From NCBI GenBank assembly GCA_030068145.1, contig JAPJBO010000038.1:485001-549000 (forward strand): a stretch of DNA of 64,000 bases. Reading direction: 5' to 3'. Source of the stretch: Diplonema papillatum (taxonomy: Eukaryota; Euglenozoa; Diplonemea; Diplonemida; Diplonemidae). The notes beneath the pieces are model-generated. The model was given only the letters and a program-made list of their open reading frames with translations, had not been told where the DNA came from and made no database searches. Shown here piece after piece: positions 37,885-48,277 of this stretch; position 1 is the first letter of the stretch, and each line of letters opens with the position of its first letter. The position numbers were made by a program, and so were the translations under genes.

Positions 37885-38641
37885 CCGCCAGTTCGGTCTC
37901 TGTGCTCGAGGTCACGGTTCCGCTTAGCAGGCAGCCGAAGGACATCGTTCCGAAATTGACTCCGGCGGACCCGCGCGATTCGTCCTCGAGAAAACCCCCA
38001 TCGCTCGCCACCACAACATCATGCGTCAACAAGAATTCCCGGCCCAGCATCACGTCGATCTGCGAGAGTATGTCCTCTCCCACGGCTGTTTGTCGGGGGG
38101 GCCTTCGACGGAAGCCTGCTACAGGGAGGGCGTCCCTTTCTTCGTTGGGTCGGTGAGCCAGGTACGCCCGCGTTCGTTGAAGTGCCGCGTAATGTTCCAC
38201 GTTCGGGCACGCGAAGCCGTCCTTGCACCATGCAAATTCCTTAATCCCTCTACTGTGGCGATGCTTCGGGAAGAGACTTGCGTGAGAAGCTACGCTGGGG
38301 CCGAAAAAGAGCAGAGTAGGACGCTGGAAGCAAGCATTGTGAGTTAGCGTGATGCAGACGTGTGTGCCGCCTGGCTGTACGTCCATCGTGCATGAATGCT
38401 CACAGCCTTGCGCATTCTGACTCTGCGTCTTTGCAAGTCTGTGCGATGCTGCCGCCCTTTGAAGTGCCCTTGTTGTGCTTCTTTTTGGTGCGTCGCTGAC
38501 CTGCTGTGTCCGCGCGGTCCGGCGAATGGGTCGGTGCCGCCTTCCGTGTTGTGTTGACGAGGCCTTGGGCCTGCTGGACTCCTGCGGTTCGCGCGCTGAC
38601 CGCTCTCGTCTGCCTCTCGAAGGCTCTCTTGGCGCGCTCAT
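37885..38641 (-). pseudogene. truncated RNase H gene, duplicate 1
   Basis: Matches the RNase H gene at 44934-46229 up to the catalytic Glu of the TETELA block, then breaks into unrelated sequence at about 37885. It therefore lacks the last two acidic catalytic residues. In the upstream overlapping frame the start codon of the other copy (ATG at 46313-46315) is ATA here. It cannot encode an active enzyme. Confidence 0.75.
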
Positions 38642-38902
38642 TCAGCAGCAAGCTGCTGAACGTTCTCCCTTCCACCGTCAACTGCACAGATAGTGCAAAC
38701 AGGAGGAGCGCGAAACGAGTAGGTATGGTGCTTGGTGTTGTTAGGTGCAGAAACTGCGGCTTTTCGTTGGTTAGCGATCGCAGGCACACTTGCCTACCGT
38801 ACCCACTCTTTCCGCCCCGCCCTGTTCGACTCTGTCACTGGACGGGTGGTTTGTTGCCCCAGCGTTGCTGGGGACAACCGCGCTTTGCAAAAGAAAATAA
38901 AA

Positions 38903-39165
38903 GTGTCGGTTTAGACGCTCACCGAAAACGCTAAAGTAAAAACTCGGTTGAGACGCTCACCGAAAACGCTACTTTAAAAGAAAGTAGAAGTCTCGGTTTA
39001 GACGCTCACCGAAAACGAAAACACGGTTTATCGGTCACCGGAAACGCAAGTGTCGGTTTAGACGCTGACCGAAAACGAAAAGTGTCGGTTTAGACGCTAA
39101 TCGAAAACGCTGCTTTAAAAGAAAGTAGAAGTCTCGGTTTAGACGCTCACCGAAAACGCTCGCTG
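38903..39165. repeat. palindromic tandem repeat, cggtttagacgctcaccg type
   Basis: About seven to eight units; cggt and accg bracket each unit. Some units are separated by A-rich or taaaagaaagtaga spacers. The same array lies at 46494-46755 in the duplicate. Confidence 0.85.
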
Positions 39166-39304
39166 TGCTGTAATCAGCCGGGTTTGCATGTTTGAAGGTG
39201 CGGCCACAGCCGTGCTGTTCTCTGCAGTAATGTTTATGCCCCAGCTTCTTGGACCTGACTGTTTGGCACCACGGTGCCGCGCAATTTATGTTCAAAAGAA
39301 AACA

Positions 39305-39736
39305 TTACTTCAATCTTCTGGCGGCGCTTGCCACGCATGCGGGCTCGTCGGGCCCGCTGCGCTTCGGTCTTTTGGGAGACGGGCGCGTCTGGCTTCTCCC
39401 CTTGACGAAAATATCAAACCCGTCACGGGTTGGCAGGCAGTAGCCCTGCGGGACCACACGCCAAATACTACAGAAGTCTTCTTCTGAGTAGTTGGTGAAG
39501 TCCCGCAAAATTTCGATTAGCATCGAAATATGGGCATGCACCCTCTCCATCTCTACGTGGTTCCCTTCCTCCATGTACCGATGGTACTGTGCAAGCGCAT
39601 TCACCTCAATCACCTGTTCGATTCCGAGCACTTCGATCATATTGACGTAACTGGTCACGGACATCAATGACTCACGGAAGTGACCGTAATCTCGGTACCG
39701 CGCACAGAGAAGCTTTTCGTGTCGTTTTTTTTTTTT
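39305..39736 (-). CDS. hypothetical protein, duplicate 1
   Basis: A minus-strand frame whose last 130 or so residues have natural composition: helical Met/Glu/Val-rich, a segment with Asn-Tyr-Ser-Glu-Glu-Asp-Phe-Cys, then a basic Lys/Arg/Pro tail. The frame formally runs to 39856 but crosses a T18 run (39727-39744), so the true start is uncertain and the 5' end was probably lost. The second copy has an 11-bp deletion. No family recognised. Confidence 0.4.
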   Translation of the reverse strand, partial: KKKKRHEKLLCARYRDYGHFRESLMSVTSYVNMIEVLGIEQVIEVNALAQYHRYMEEGNHVEMERVHAHISMLIEILRDFTNYSEEDFCSIWRVVPQGYCLPTRDGFDIFVKGRSQTRPSPKRPKRSGPDEPACVASAARRLK

Positions 39737-39889
39737 TTTTTTGCTGGGTGTGGGCAGGTCATTATGCAGACATGCGTTCTTTGCGCCACGCTTGTTCAAC
39801 GGGAGAACCCCCCCGTTTGGGGTTCCACCAAGAGCCTGCCTGGGGGGCGCGAGCACCGACGCAGATTTACGTCACTAGTCCGTTTTGAG

Positions 39890-40010
39890 CCGTGCAGTGA
39901 CAGATGCCTGTATCTGCGGAGCACTACGACACGCCTCAATGCAGGCGAAGTTGAGTTTGTGCCCCAAGCACCAAATCCAAATGGCAAATGGTACCAACTG
40001 GTCGCGCAGG
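39890..40010 (-). pseudogene. duplicated fragment of the hAT transposase
   Basis: About 115 bases nearly identical to 40688-40800, which code for the CLGHKLNLACIEAC segment of the adjacent transposase, in the same orientation. It lies just beyond the transposase 3' end. Confidence 0.75.
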
Positions 40011-40092
40011 CGCTAAAAGAAAATTACTCAAAACAAAATCGAAAACAAGAAATAAATGAAAGCACAAGTATTTCTGAACACTCAAAGAACGC

Positions 40093-42548
40093 TCATCGAA
40101 CACGCTGGCGCACGTTGCGTGCGCTTGTCACGTGTTCTTGGGCCTCCGTCGGATTGAAGTAGAGAGAAGGATTGGAGGAAAAAGCCCTTCGCCAAGACGA
40201 AATGATGTCTTTGGCCTCTGTGTAAAAAGGATAGGACGCGTACTTCAGCTTGCGATTGTCAGAGTGAAGTAGAACGGAACGCTCGTCTTCAGACCCCGTA
40301 CTTGAATCGGTGTCACTGGAAGCTTTTGCATCTTCAAACTCACCAGCAAGGCCAGCCGAGTCGTCATCAGAGTCGCGCAAACCCGTAGTAAGCAAACAGT
40401 GTGATTCAGTTTCTCGCGAAGATGCAGGGCTTGTGGTATGTCTTTCTCTTCGCAAAGCCGGGCAATCGCAAGCAGAATGGGCTTGATGCACTCTGCTATT
40501 GTTTGAGCGGCGCGTTCATGGGAAACCCATCTTGTGTCGCCAGGTTCCACAAGTTCCAAATCTCGGAAGACAAAGAAGTTGTCGGTCACAGAACAGGCTT
40601 CCTTACACTCTTTAAACTTTCGTGTCTTGTACGAAATATCACCCTGTCCTTTCCGAAACAACGAAAAGATTTCTTCAGTTGCAGTGACTGATGCCTGTAT
40701 CTGCGGAGCACTACGACACGCCTCAATGCAGGCGAGGTTGAGTTTGTGCCCCAAGCACCAAATCCAAATGGCAAATGGTACCAACTGTTCGCGCAGGCGT
40801 GTCTGTACACCCTTGTAGTCGCCTTTCATTGTACTGCAGCCATCAGTTGCGATGCCCATAGTTGTTGTCCACGTTTGAACATTATCTGCCATGCCCGCAA
40901 TGTGAGCTGCGACGTTTTCCCCAGTCGCTGATTTGCGCAAAGGAAGTATGTCCCAAAAGACTTCTTCAACCCCCTCTTCCGACAGTATTTTGAAAAACAG
41001 TGCATGTTGTTTTGAGCGCTTTACGTCCTCTGCTTCGTCAAACATGATGCTCGTGAACTCTGACGCTTGAATTTTCTCCAGCACATGGGATTTGCACCAC
41101 GAGTACAAAGAATCCACAATTACTTCTAGGAAGTACGGTGACGACATATTCAAACGCGTCTTGCAGAACGAACGAATTGAATCGTCAAACAGGGATACCA
41201 GACTGAACGTGTCACGAATGCTGGACATGGGCAGGTCGCGCTTGATGGTATCAACAATTGTCTGGATGACGAAGACCAGGTGTTGTGTGTTCATAAGGCG
41301 CTGTTTGAGGTCTTCCAAAGTGGAAGGCAGCTGGCAAGAAGACGGAAGACGCATCTGATCTTCCAACAAGTTCAGAAATGAACTCCAGGCCTTGTTATGA
41401 CCCACGGTCTTCTTCCGGTGCTTTTCGATGTACTGTGGTAGGAGCCCCTTTTTGAAGACTTCAAAAGGAATGCACAGATTAATGAAGGCACGCTTTTTCT
41501 TACCCGCTGTCTGTCTACGACAGCATCGACAATACATTCCTTGACTTGTGCACAGAATCCACGGATTCGCTTTCAAGACCCCTCGGAAACGCTTGTTGGA
41601 GAACAAGTCGGGAGGGATGCACAAAAGCTCGAAGTCAGTGGGAAACATCGAGCCAGTACCACCAAATTGCGGAACACAAGCACCATCGTCTAGTCCGTAC
41701 TTGGACCGTAAGAAGGCGCTTACTTCGTAGTCCAGCAACGACACATATGGCGCAGGACCTGCAATGCGCTTGTACTCCCGGGGCTTCGTTGCCTGCTTGC
41801 GCTTTCCAGCCGACCTGCTCGCCAGTATCTCACGCAGCGCTATCCTCTCTTCCAGGGTTTCACGGGTGAACTGCTCCTTTACCAGAAGCACCAGCTGACG
41901 GAGGTAGGCATCACTCAGGTACAGGTTCTTTGGTTCCTGAGGTCCACTTGTGGGGAAGCTAGGAAGAGCTGCCTGAGTAGATACAGCGTTCGGTGTTTCG
42001 GCTTCGACTTCCATGGCTGTTTGTACCTCTCCCTCTGACAGCCTACGTGCAGTTACTTCTGCGGCCATCTGCTTTTCCAGCTCTTCTTGCGCCGCCTTTG
42101 CTCTTGCTGCAGCTTCAACCGCTTCCTTCTTCTCCGCCGCAATCCTTTTCTCCTCAGCCACCCAGGCTTTCCCCGTCTCTCCCACAAGTTGCACCCATGT
42201 CTTTTTGCCGCCGGTATCACTTGAAGCAAGCTCGTCCGCCTTCTTCAGCAACCACACCTTCTTGGGCTGAGGGAAGTTCTGGGAACTGGAAAACCCACGA
42301 ACTAGAAGTTGAAGGCTCAAGAACTCCTTCACGTCTGCAACTTCAGTGCCGACTTTTGCGGGCTTGACGGAGAAGAGGGTATTCTTTCCAGGCCATGGTT
42401 TGGGGTACGAGCGATGCACCACAGGAATGGTCTTGAAGTCCGCTGCGGTCCATAGCTCATACTCTGTGTGGTAGGCCAGGGATGGAATCTGGCCTCCTGG
42501 ACCTGTAACTCCAGGTTTTCGCGAGCATCCCCCAAAGAGTGCGTTCAT
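40093..42548 (-). pseudogene. hAT-type transposase, N-terminal and catalytic part, frameshifted end
   Basis: The main frame runs for about 740 codons from the ATG at 42548. Residues about 130-175 are a coiled coil. About 330-365 are a TTF/BED-like zinc finger (Cys-x2-Cys...Cys). FDEAED (Asp504), ATDGCSTM (Asp569), CLGHKLNL (598-605) and DTRWVSHE (near 667) are the usual RNase H-like core blocks of hAT enzymes. Near 40395 the frame shifts to one encoding an acidic Ser/Asp linker and a segment ending near 40100. The C-terminal dimerisation domain is missing from this end; a separate one lies upstream at 43766-44965. It is probably an inactive remnant. Confidence 0.75.
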
Positions 42549-42717
42549 TTTTTCATTGCTTGCTCTTTCTTTCGGGTATTCCTGGTTGAGTATGAAAATG
42601 CTGCCAGAGTCCGAAAGCCGATTGTTTTTCCAATGTGTGTGAGGGATTTTCTAGCAAGAATCGGGTTGTCCGGGGGTTTCTCCAAAAGTTGGTTTCTCTT
42701 TTTCGGGGTGTTGGCAA

Positions 42718-42800
42718 AACCCTGCAAAGGCCCATCCTGCGACAAAGGCCTATCCTGCGACAAAGGCCCATCCTGCGACAAAAGCCCATCCTGCGACTAC
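42718..42800. repeat. 17-18-bp tandem repeat (catcctgcgacaaaggcc)
   Basis: Four to five units directly upstream of the transposase remnant; a T-run of about 27 bases follows at about 42919-42945. Confidence 0.8.
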
Positions 42801-43063
42801 GGCTGCCCTGCAGCCACGACAGGCCTCTGTCCGTAGCTCTACTGAGGCAGACCCAGTATAGACCTGCCAAAACCCAATCCGAGGTAGTGTACCCCTCCCC
42901 AAGCCCGCCCCCGATTTCCTTTTTTTTTTTTTTTTTTTTTTTTTTCCCCCACGTGTGGATCAGGGATTTATATAGCTTTTGCTCCTCTGAAGAAAAGTCC
43001 TTTTTCCCCTCGGGGTCCTGTCCCGGATCCAAAATTAATTAGAATTGGTAGTCAACAGGCACC

Positions 43064-43530
43064 GTGCCAGCCCAGCCCAGCCCAGCCCAACAACTCCAGC
43101 CCAATAACCCAGCCCAGCCCAGTCCAACATACCAGCCCAGCCCAGCCCAGCCCAACAACTCAGCCCAGCCCAGCCCAATAACCAGCCCAGCCCAGCCCAA
43201 CAACCAACTCAGCCCAGCCCAGCCCAGCCCAGCCCAACAACTCAGCCCAGCCCAGCCCAGCCCAACAACTCCAGCCCAATAACCCAGCCCAGCCCAGTCC
43301 AACATACCAGCCCAGCCCAGCCCAGCCCAGCCCAGCCCAGCCCAACAACTCAGCCCAGCCCAGCCCAGCCCAGCCCAGCCCAACAGCTCAGCCCAGCCCA
43401 GCCCAGCCCAACAACTCAGCCCAGCCCAGCCCAATAACCAGCCCAGCCCAGTCCAACAGCCCAGCTCAGCCCAGCCCAGCCCAGCCCAGCCCAATAACCC
43501 AGCCCAGCCCAGTCCAACATACCAGCCCAA
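43064..43530. repeat. (CCCAG)n satellite
   Basis: About 465 bases of cccag pentanucleotides interrupted by aacaactcag, aataacc and catacc segments that themselves recur in the same order, giving higher-order repeats. Glycine/tryptophan-rich open frames here are artefacts. Confidence 0.95.
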
Positions 43531-43765
43531 CCTCAGAGCTTCTCTCCCTTCGGGATGAGCGTAACAAAGGCTGTATTTACTGCCTCTAGTACTGCTACTT
43601 CTGATAGCATGCTGTGAGCTTCTGTCGTCATGCTACCTCTGACCGCCCAGCTTGGAGTGAACGACACTGGAAAGAAGGGATGACGGTGTAGAAAAGGAAG
43701 CAACGACGATCAAGGGTCGCTGGGGGGGCGCTTGGTCCGCTTGGAAAAAGAGGTAGGCCGAAAGA

Positions 43766-45000
43766 CTAGACCAAAGACACAGGATTCTGCTCCCTGCGCG
43801 ATCTCCAAGCCAGAATGGCCTTCGCCGCTTCGAAGTAGACCGAAATCTTCGCAAATTGCAGTCGTGTTCTTCGCACATTGGTGTACGAAATATTGTCATC
43901 GTCCTCTTCGCTCTCGTTACCTTCGGGCCTTGGAGGAGTCGCAAGGTACTCCCTCAGAAGCAAATCGAGGAACTCCTCTGTGATCTTCGGGACGTTGTAA
44001 GACACAAACAGGCACATGCGGACAGTTTTGTTTGCAAGCCTGTTCCGAAGGTAGGTTCGGAGGAGCTTGACCTTTGAAAACAAGCGTTCAACAGATGCTG
44101 TTCCGAGGGGCAACACAAGGGCAATGCGAAGTAGGCGGGTAGTGTGGGGGTACTGTAATCGCAATGCCTGGTTGTTCAGGAATTCCTTGCAGTATTCTGT
44201 GAACGAAGTCTTGGGGGCACTTGCCTGTATTCGAGCAAACTCCACAAGGGCAGAAGGAAACTCCGTGCGGGTGTCGCTTATCGTACCCTCGTCAAAAAAC
44301 GCGGGGGTCTCGGTTTCAGCCACCGTTCCTGCAGCGTTTTCAACGGCCATTGTTTTTTCGGTCCCGAAGTGGTCCAGGGCAGCTTCGAGCATTCCCTCGA
44401 GCGCCTCTAGGCTTCCCGGTTGGATGCGGGCAACAACTTCCGGTGTCGTTCCATGAAGGGAAACGTCTTGAAAAGCCCGCTTGAAGTGGCGACCACGGGG
44501 GTCAAATACCCCAAGGCCCTGCAGGACCGGCAACCCGCTCAGCCTCTTGTCCACTGCCTTGATAAGAGAGTCGATGAACGTTTTTCCTATTTGCATGTGA
44601 AACTGCTCCACAAACTCGTGTGTGACGGATGGTGTTCCCCAGTCGGCAGGCTTCGCCCAGTTGATTTGCAAATGGCAGGAGCTGTACTCAGGAAACTTTG
44701 TTGGGCTATCCATTAGGGTCTTGAGCTCGTTCACATAGAACCCCTTTAGGTACCCAACCTCTGCCCAGCACAAGTCCGCACGTTGCAACTGGGCACTGAA
44801 GCGTGACAGGATAGGAGATGCAACTGAAAGAAGAAACAATGCAACGAGAACCGAATTATTAAGTTGAGTGCGCAGTTCACACGCACCTCTGCAGCAACCT
44901 TCTGAGTTGTCTTCAGGCGCCCTTCGTCCAGATTTAGCAAACGGTCTGATTCGTTTGCGCACCATGCCTTTTCATCAAGAGGCCAATTCGGATAATCGCT
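43766..45000 (-). pseudogene. hAT transposase C-terminal half with candidate intron
   Basis: The minus-strand frame contains a helical region and the hAT dimerisation block (LPLGTASVERLFSKVK, near 44100, followed by Arg-Asn-Arg-Leu). Upstream, a coding-like segment (about 45000-44883) joins in phase if 44824-44882 is removed: this 59-base interval has a GTGTGA donor, a pyrimidine-rich 3' end and CAG. It belongs to the same transposase type as the N-terminal part at 40093-42548 but lies in the wrong order for one gene, so two elements or a rearrangement are involved. No start is identified. Confidence 0.65.
44824..44882 (-). other. candidate spliceosomal intron
   Basis: 59 bases with GTGTGA...TTTCTTCTTTCAG borders on the minus strand. 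Removing it joins two coding-like segments in phase (Glu-Val-Leu-Ala-Ser). An alternative donor four bases upstream does not keep phase. Confidence 0.5.
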
Positions 45001-46229
45001 TGCAAGAGGTCCACGGCGCCGGGCAGTGCTTCGAGGGAGCGGAGCGTACTCCCCTTCGTTGTCTCCGCCGACGCAAGTTCCCGTATGCTCCTCGTCGCCG
45101 TCTTTGTCCGGCTGTACTGCCACACGCGCTTCACGTACCGAATGGGGCTCTCCAGCTGCGGGAAGTCCTCTGCGGCGTAACAGCAAACAGCTCTTACCCC
45201 GTTCTTCCGATACAGGAGCTCAACGTCCAGAACCGGAAGTCTCTCCTGGAGGGCCCGCGTCGCCGCCTCATCTGCGCCGTTGATGTCGGTGTTGTCGGCG
45301 TGTCCCTTACCCCATCGGAGGCACTGCTCATACTCGCCGACCACGCCTGCCACGGGGTCACCGGGCTCCTTTCGGCGGATTCGCAGGATGGCCGCTTCGC
45401 TGTCGCTGTACCACGAAACCCTCTCGGGGGCGACATCCCACCGTCTCAGCACGGTTGCCAACAGCATCATTGCCGCCAGTTCGGTCTCCGTGCTCGAGGT
45501 CACGGTTCCGCTTAGCAGGCAGCCGAAGGACATCGTTCCGAAATTGACTCCGGCGGACCCGCGCGATTCGTCCTCGAGAAAACCCCCATCGCTCGCCACC
45601 ACAACATCATGCGTCAACAAGAATTCCCGGCCCAGCATCACGTCGATCTGCGAGAGTATGTCCTCTCCCACGGCTGTTTGTCGGGGGGGCCTTCGACGGA
45701 AGCCTGCTACAGGGAGGGCGTCCCTTTCTTCGTTGGGTCGGTGAGCCAGGTACGCCCGCGTTCGTTGAAGTGCCGCGTAATGTTCCACGTTCGGGCACGC
45801 GAAGCCGTCCTTGCACCATGCAAATTCCTTAATCCCTCTACTGTGGCGATGCTTCGGGAAGAGACTTGCGTGAGAAGCTACGCTGGGGCCGAAAAAGAGC
45901 AGAGTAGGACGCTGGAAGCAAGCATTGTGAGTTAGCGTGATGCAGACGTGTGTGCCGCCTGGCTGTACGTCCATCGTGCATGAATGCTCACAGCCTTGCG
46001 CATTCTGACTCTGCGTCTTTGCAAGTCTGTGCGATGCTGCCGCCCTTTGAAGTGCCCTTGTTGTGCTTCTTTTTGGTGCGTCGCTGACCTGCTGTGTCCG
46101 CGCGGTCCGGCGAATGGGTCGGTGCCGCCTTCCGTGTTGTGTTGACGAGGCCTTGGGCCTGCTGGACTCCTGCGGTTCGCGCGCTGACCGCTCTCGTCTG
46201 CCTCTCGAAGGCTCTCTTGGCGCGCTCAT
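44934..46229 (-). CDS. RNase H-domain protein, duplicate 2
   Basis: 431 codons. The N-terminal 75 residues are Arg/Ser-rich and doubtful. About 78-175 is Cys/His-rich. About 208-325 is an RNase HI domain with Asp214 (ASDGG), Glu250 (TETELAAM), Asp276 (YSDSEAA) and Asp320 (HADNTDINGADEAA), a complete catalytic set. An overlapping frame from the ATG at 46315 to 45988 begins with a signal-peptide-like hydrophobic stretch and may be the true 5' part, joined by an intron or a lost base. It is probably the remnant of a retroelement polyprotein; no RT lies directly upstream. Confidence 0.65.
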   Translation of the reverse strand: MSAPREPSRGRRERSAREPQESSRPKASSTQHGRRHRPIRRTARTQQVSDAPKRSTTRALQRAAASHRLAKTQSQNAQGCEHSCTMDVQPGGTHVCITLTHNACFQRPTLLFFGPSVASHASLFPKHRHSRGIKEFAWCKDGFACPNVEHYAALQRTRAYLAHRPNEERDALPVAGFRRRPPRQTAVGEDILSQIDVMLGREFLLTHDVVVASDGGFLEDESRGSAGVNFGTMSFGCLLSGTVTSSTETELAAMMLLATVLRRWDVAPERVSWYSDSEAAILRIRRKEPGDPVAGVVGEYEQCLRWGKGHADNTDINGADEAATRALQERLPVLDVELLYRKNGVRAVCCYAAEDFPQLESPIRYVKRVWQYSRTKTATRSIRELASAETTKGSTLRSLEALPGAVDLLQAIIRIGLLMKRHGAQTNQTVC

Positions 46230-46315
46230 TCAGCAGCAAGCTGCTGAACGTTCTCCCTTCCACCGTCAACTGCACAGATAGTGCAAACAGGAGGAGCGCG
46301 AAACGAGTAGGCATG
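45988..46315 (-). CDS. small ORF with hydrophobic N-terminus upstream of RNase H
   Basis: 108 codons from the ATG at 46315. The first 20 residues are hydrophobic with a basic second-to-fifth stretch, like a signal peptide; the rest is basic and Ala/Thr-rich. It overlaps the RNase H frame. In duplicate 1 the corresponding codon is ATA, so only this copy keeps the start. It may be the 5' exon of the RNase H gene. Confidence 0.35.
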
Positions 46316-46493
46316 GTGCTTGGTGTTGTTAAGTGCAGAAACTCGGCTTTTAAATCGTTGGTTAGCGATTGCAGGCACACTTGCCTACCGTACCCACTCT
46401 TTCCGCCCCGCCCTGTTCGACTCTGTCACTGGACGGGTGGTTTGTTGCCCCAGCGTTGCTGGGGACAACCGCGCTTTGCAAAAGAAAATAAAA

Positions 46494-46755
46494 GTGTCGG
46501 TTTAGACGCTCACCGAAAACGCTAAAGTAAAAACTCGGTTGAGACGCTCACCGAAAACGCTACTTTAAAAGAAAGTAGAAGTCTCGGTTTAGACGCTCAC
46601 CGAAAACGAAAACACGGTTTATCGGTCACCGGAAACGCAAGTGTCGGTTTAGACGCTGACCGAAAACGAAAAGTGTCGGTTTAGACGCTAATCGAAAACG
46701 CTGCTTTAAAAGAAAGTAGAAGTCTCGGTTTAGACGCTCACCGAAAACGCTCGCT
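46494..46755. repeat. palindromic tandem repeat, second copy
   Basis: Same array as 38903-39165, unit for unit, as part of the 1.85-kb duplication (about 37885-39740 and 45473-47318). Confidence 0.85.
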
Positions 46756-46895
46756 GTGCTGTAATCAGCCGGGTTTGCATGTTTGAAGGTGCGGCCACAG
46801 CCGTGCTGTTCTCTGCAGTAATGTTTATGCCCCAGCTTCTTGGACCTGACTGTTTGGCACCACGGTGCCGCGCAATTTATGTTCAAAAGAAAACA

Positions 46896-47247
46896 TTACT
46901 TCAATCTTCTGGCGGCGCTTGCCACGCATGCGGGCTCGTCGGGCCCGCTGCGCTTCGGTCTTTTGGGAGACGGGCGCGTCTGGCTTCTCCCCTTGACGAA
47001 AATATCAAACCCGTCACGGGTTGGCAGGCAGTAGCCCTGCGGAACCACACGCCAAATACTACAGAAGTCTTCTTCTGAGTAGTTGGTGAAGTCCCGCAAA
47101 ATTTCGATTAGCATCAAAATATGGGCATGCACCCTCTCCATCTCTACGTGATTCCCTTCCTCCATGTTGTGCAAGCGCATTCACCTCAATCACCTGTTCG
47201 ATTCCGAGCACTTCGATCATATTGACGTAACTGGTCACGGACATCAA
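46896..47247 (-). pseudogene. hypothetical protein, duplicate 2, 11-bp deletion
   Basis: Same gene as 39305-39736. An 11-base deletion near 47166 puts the two halves in different frames. It is cut at its 5' side by the T-run and the retrotransposon starting at 47319. Confidence 0.6.
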
Positions 47248-47448
47248 TGACTCACGGAAGTGACCGTAATCTCGGTACCGCGCACAGAGAAGCTTTTCGT
47301 GTCGTTTTTTTTTTTTTTGTCGTATAAGATCGAAGATCTTAGAAGATTAATACTATTCCGACGAGAACTAACACTTGTACAAAGGTTATTACCCCGTCGC
47401 TCTCGAGAAGAACACCGTAATTTTACCCCTCGCTTGCCTCAAGTAAAG

Positions 47449-48264
47449 ATGCCGAAAAAGGTCACAGCAGAATATCTGGCAACCCTCAAGCTCGTCGAGT
47501 TGCGCGCTATCGCGGCCGAACTCGGGGTCGACGTTAAGGGCCTGCGTTCGAAGGCCGACGTCGCCGCTCGCATCGTCGAGAAGAAAGACGGCGCCCCGCT
47601 AGAGGAGAGTGACGACGAGACAGACGGAGACGAAGATTCGGACGACGCAGCCGGGCAAGCCGACGATCAGGCAGAGGCAAGGGCGCGCGTTGCGCACGCA
47701 GAAGCGAGCCAGGCGCAGGCCCCCCTACCCTTTCACCCTGAGCCGCAGTGGCATACGAGACCCCCGTTCTCGGAAGGGGAACTGGCCGACCCCGCTGAGT
47801 GGCTCCGTGATCCCTGGCGCGCGTTCGAAGAGGCGAAGCGGACCTGGGGTCCGTCCACGCTGAGAGCGGCGAGCGCCAAACGCGAGGTGGCGCGTGCGTT
47901 TGAAGTCATTCGTCAGCTCGTCCCCGGTATGCGCGACCCCGCCATTCAGGACGTCATAGGCGGCCTGATACGCGATGCCATCACAAGGAGATGGAACCCA
48001 AGGGCGTTGGCGGCGGCAGAACAGCGGGCGAAGTGGGCGGAGTTCCCGTCCGAGATTTCGGAGCTCAAGGACGCCTACGACAAGGAGATGAAGAAGATGC
48101 CGTCCCGCTTCCGGTCCAGGGGCGCAGAACACCGTCTACGGCACGGCGGAAAGGGGTACAGGGGGCACAGCGCGCCCCGCGAGTCGTCGTTTAAGGGCGA
48201 CGGACGAAAAAACGGAAAGGGCGGAAAAGGCGGATGGAACTCGGGGAGGGGTAATCGTTGGTGA
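47449..48264 (+). CDS. gag-like protein, second copy
   Basis: 271 codons, the same protein as at 33557-34372 with at most silent changes seen; SAP-like start, acidic middle and basic Gly/Lys/Arg tail retained. Confidence 0.75.
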   Translation: MPKKVTAEYLATLKLVELRAIAAELGVDVKGLRSKADVAARIVEKKDGAPLEESDDETDGDEDSDDAAGQADDQAEARARVAHAEASQAQAPLPFHPEPQWHTRPPFSEGELADPAEWLRDPWRAFEEAKRTWGPSTLRAASAKREVARAFEVIRQLVPGMRDPAIQDVIGGLIRDAITRRWNPRALAAAEQRAKWAEFPSEISELKDAYDKEMKKMPSRFRSRGAEHRLRHGGKGYRGHSAPRESSFKGDGRKNGKGGKGGWNSGRGNRW

Positions 48265-48277
48265 AGGCTACCCCTTC

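Noticed and set aside
43039-43530. 163-codon Gly/Trp/Leu repeat protein
   Set aside because: Translation of the (CCCAG)n satellite.
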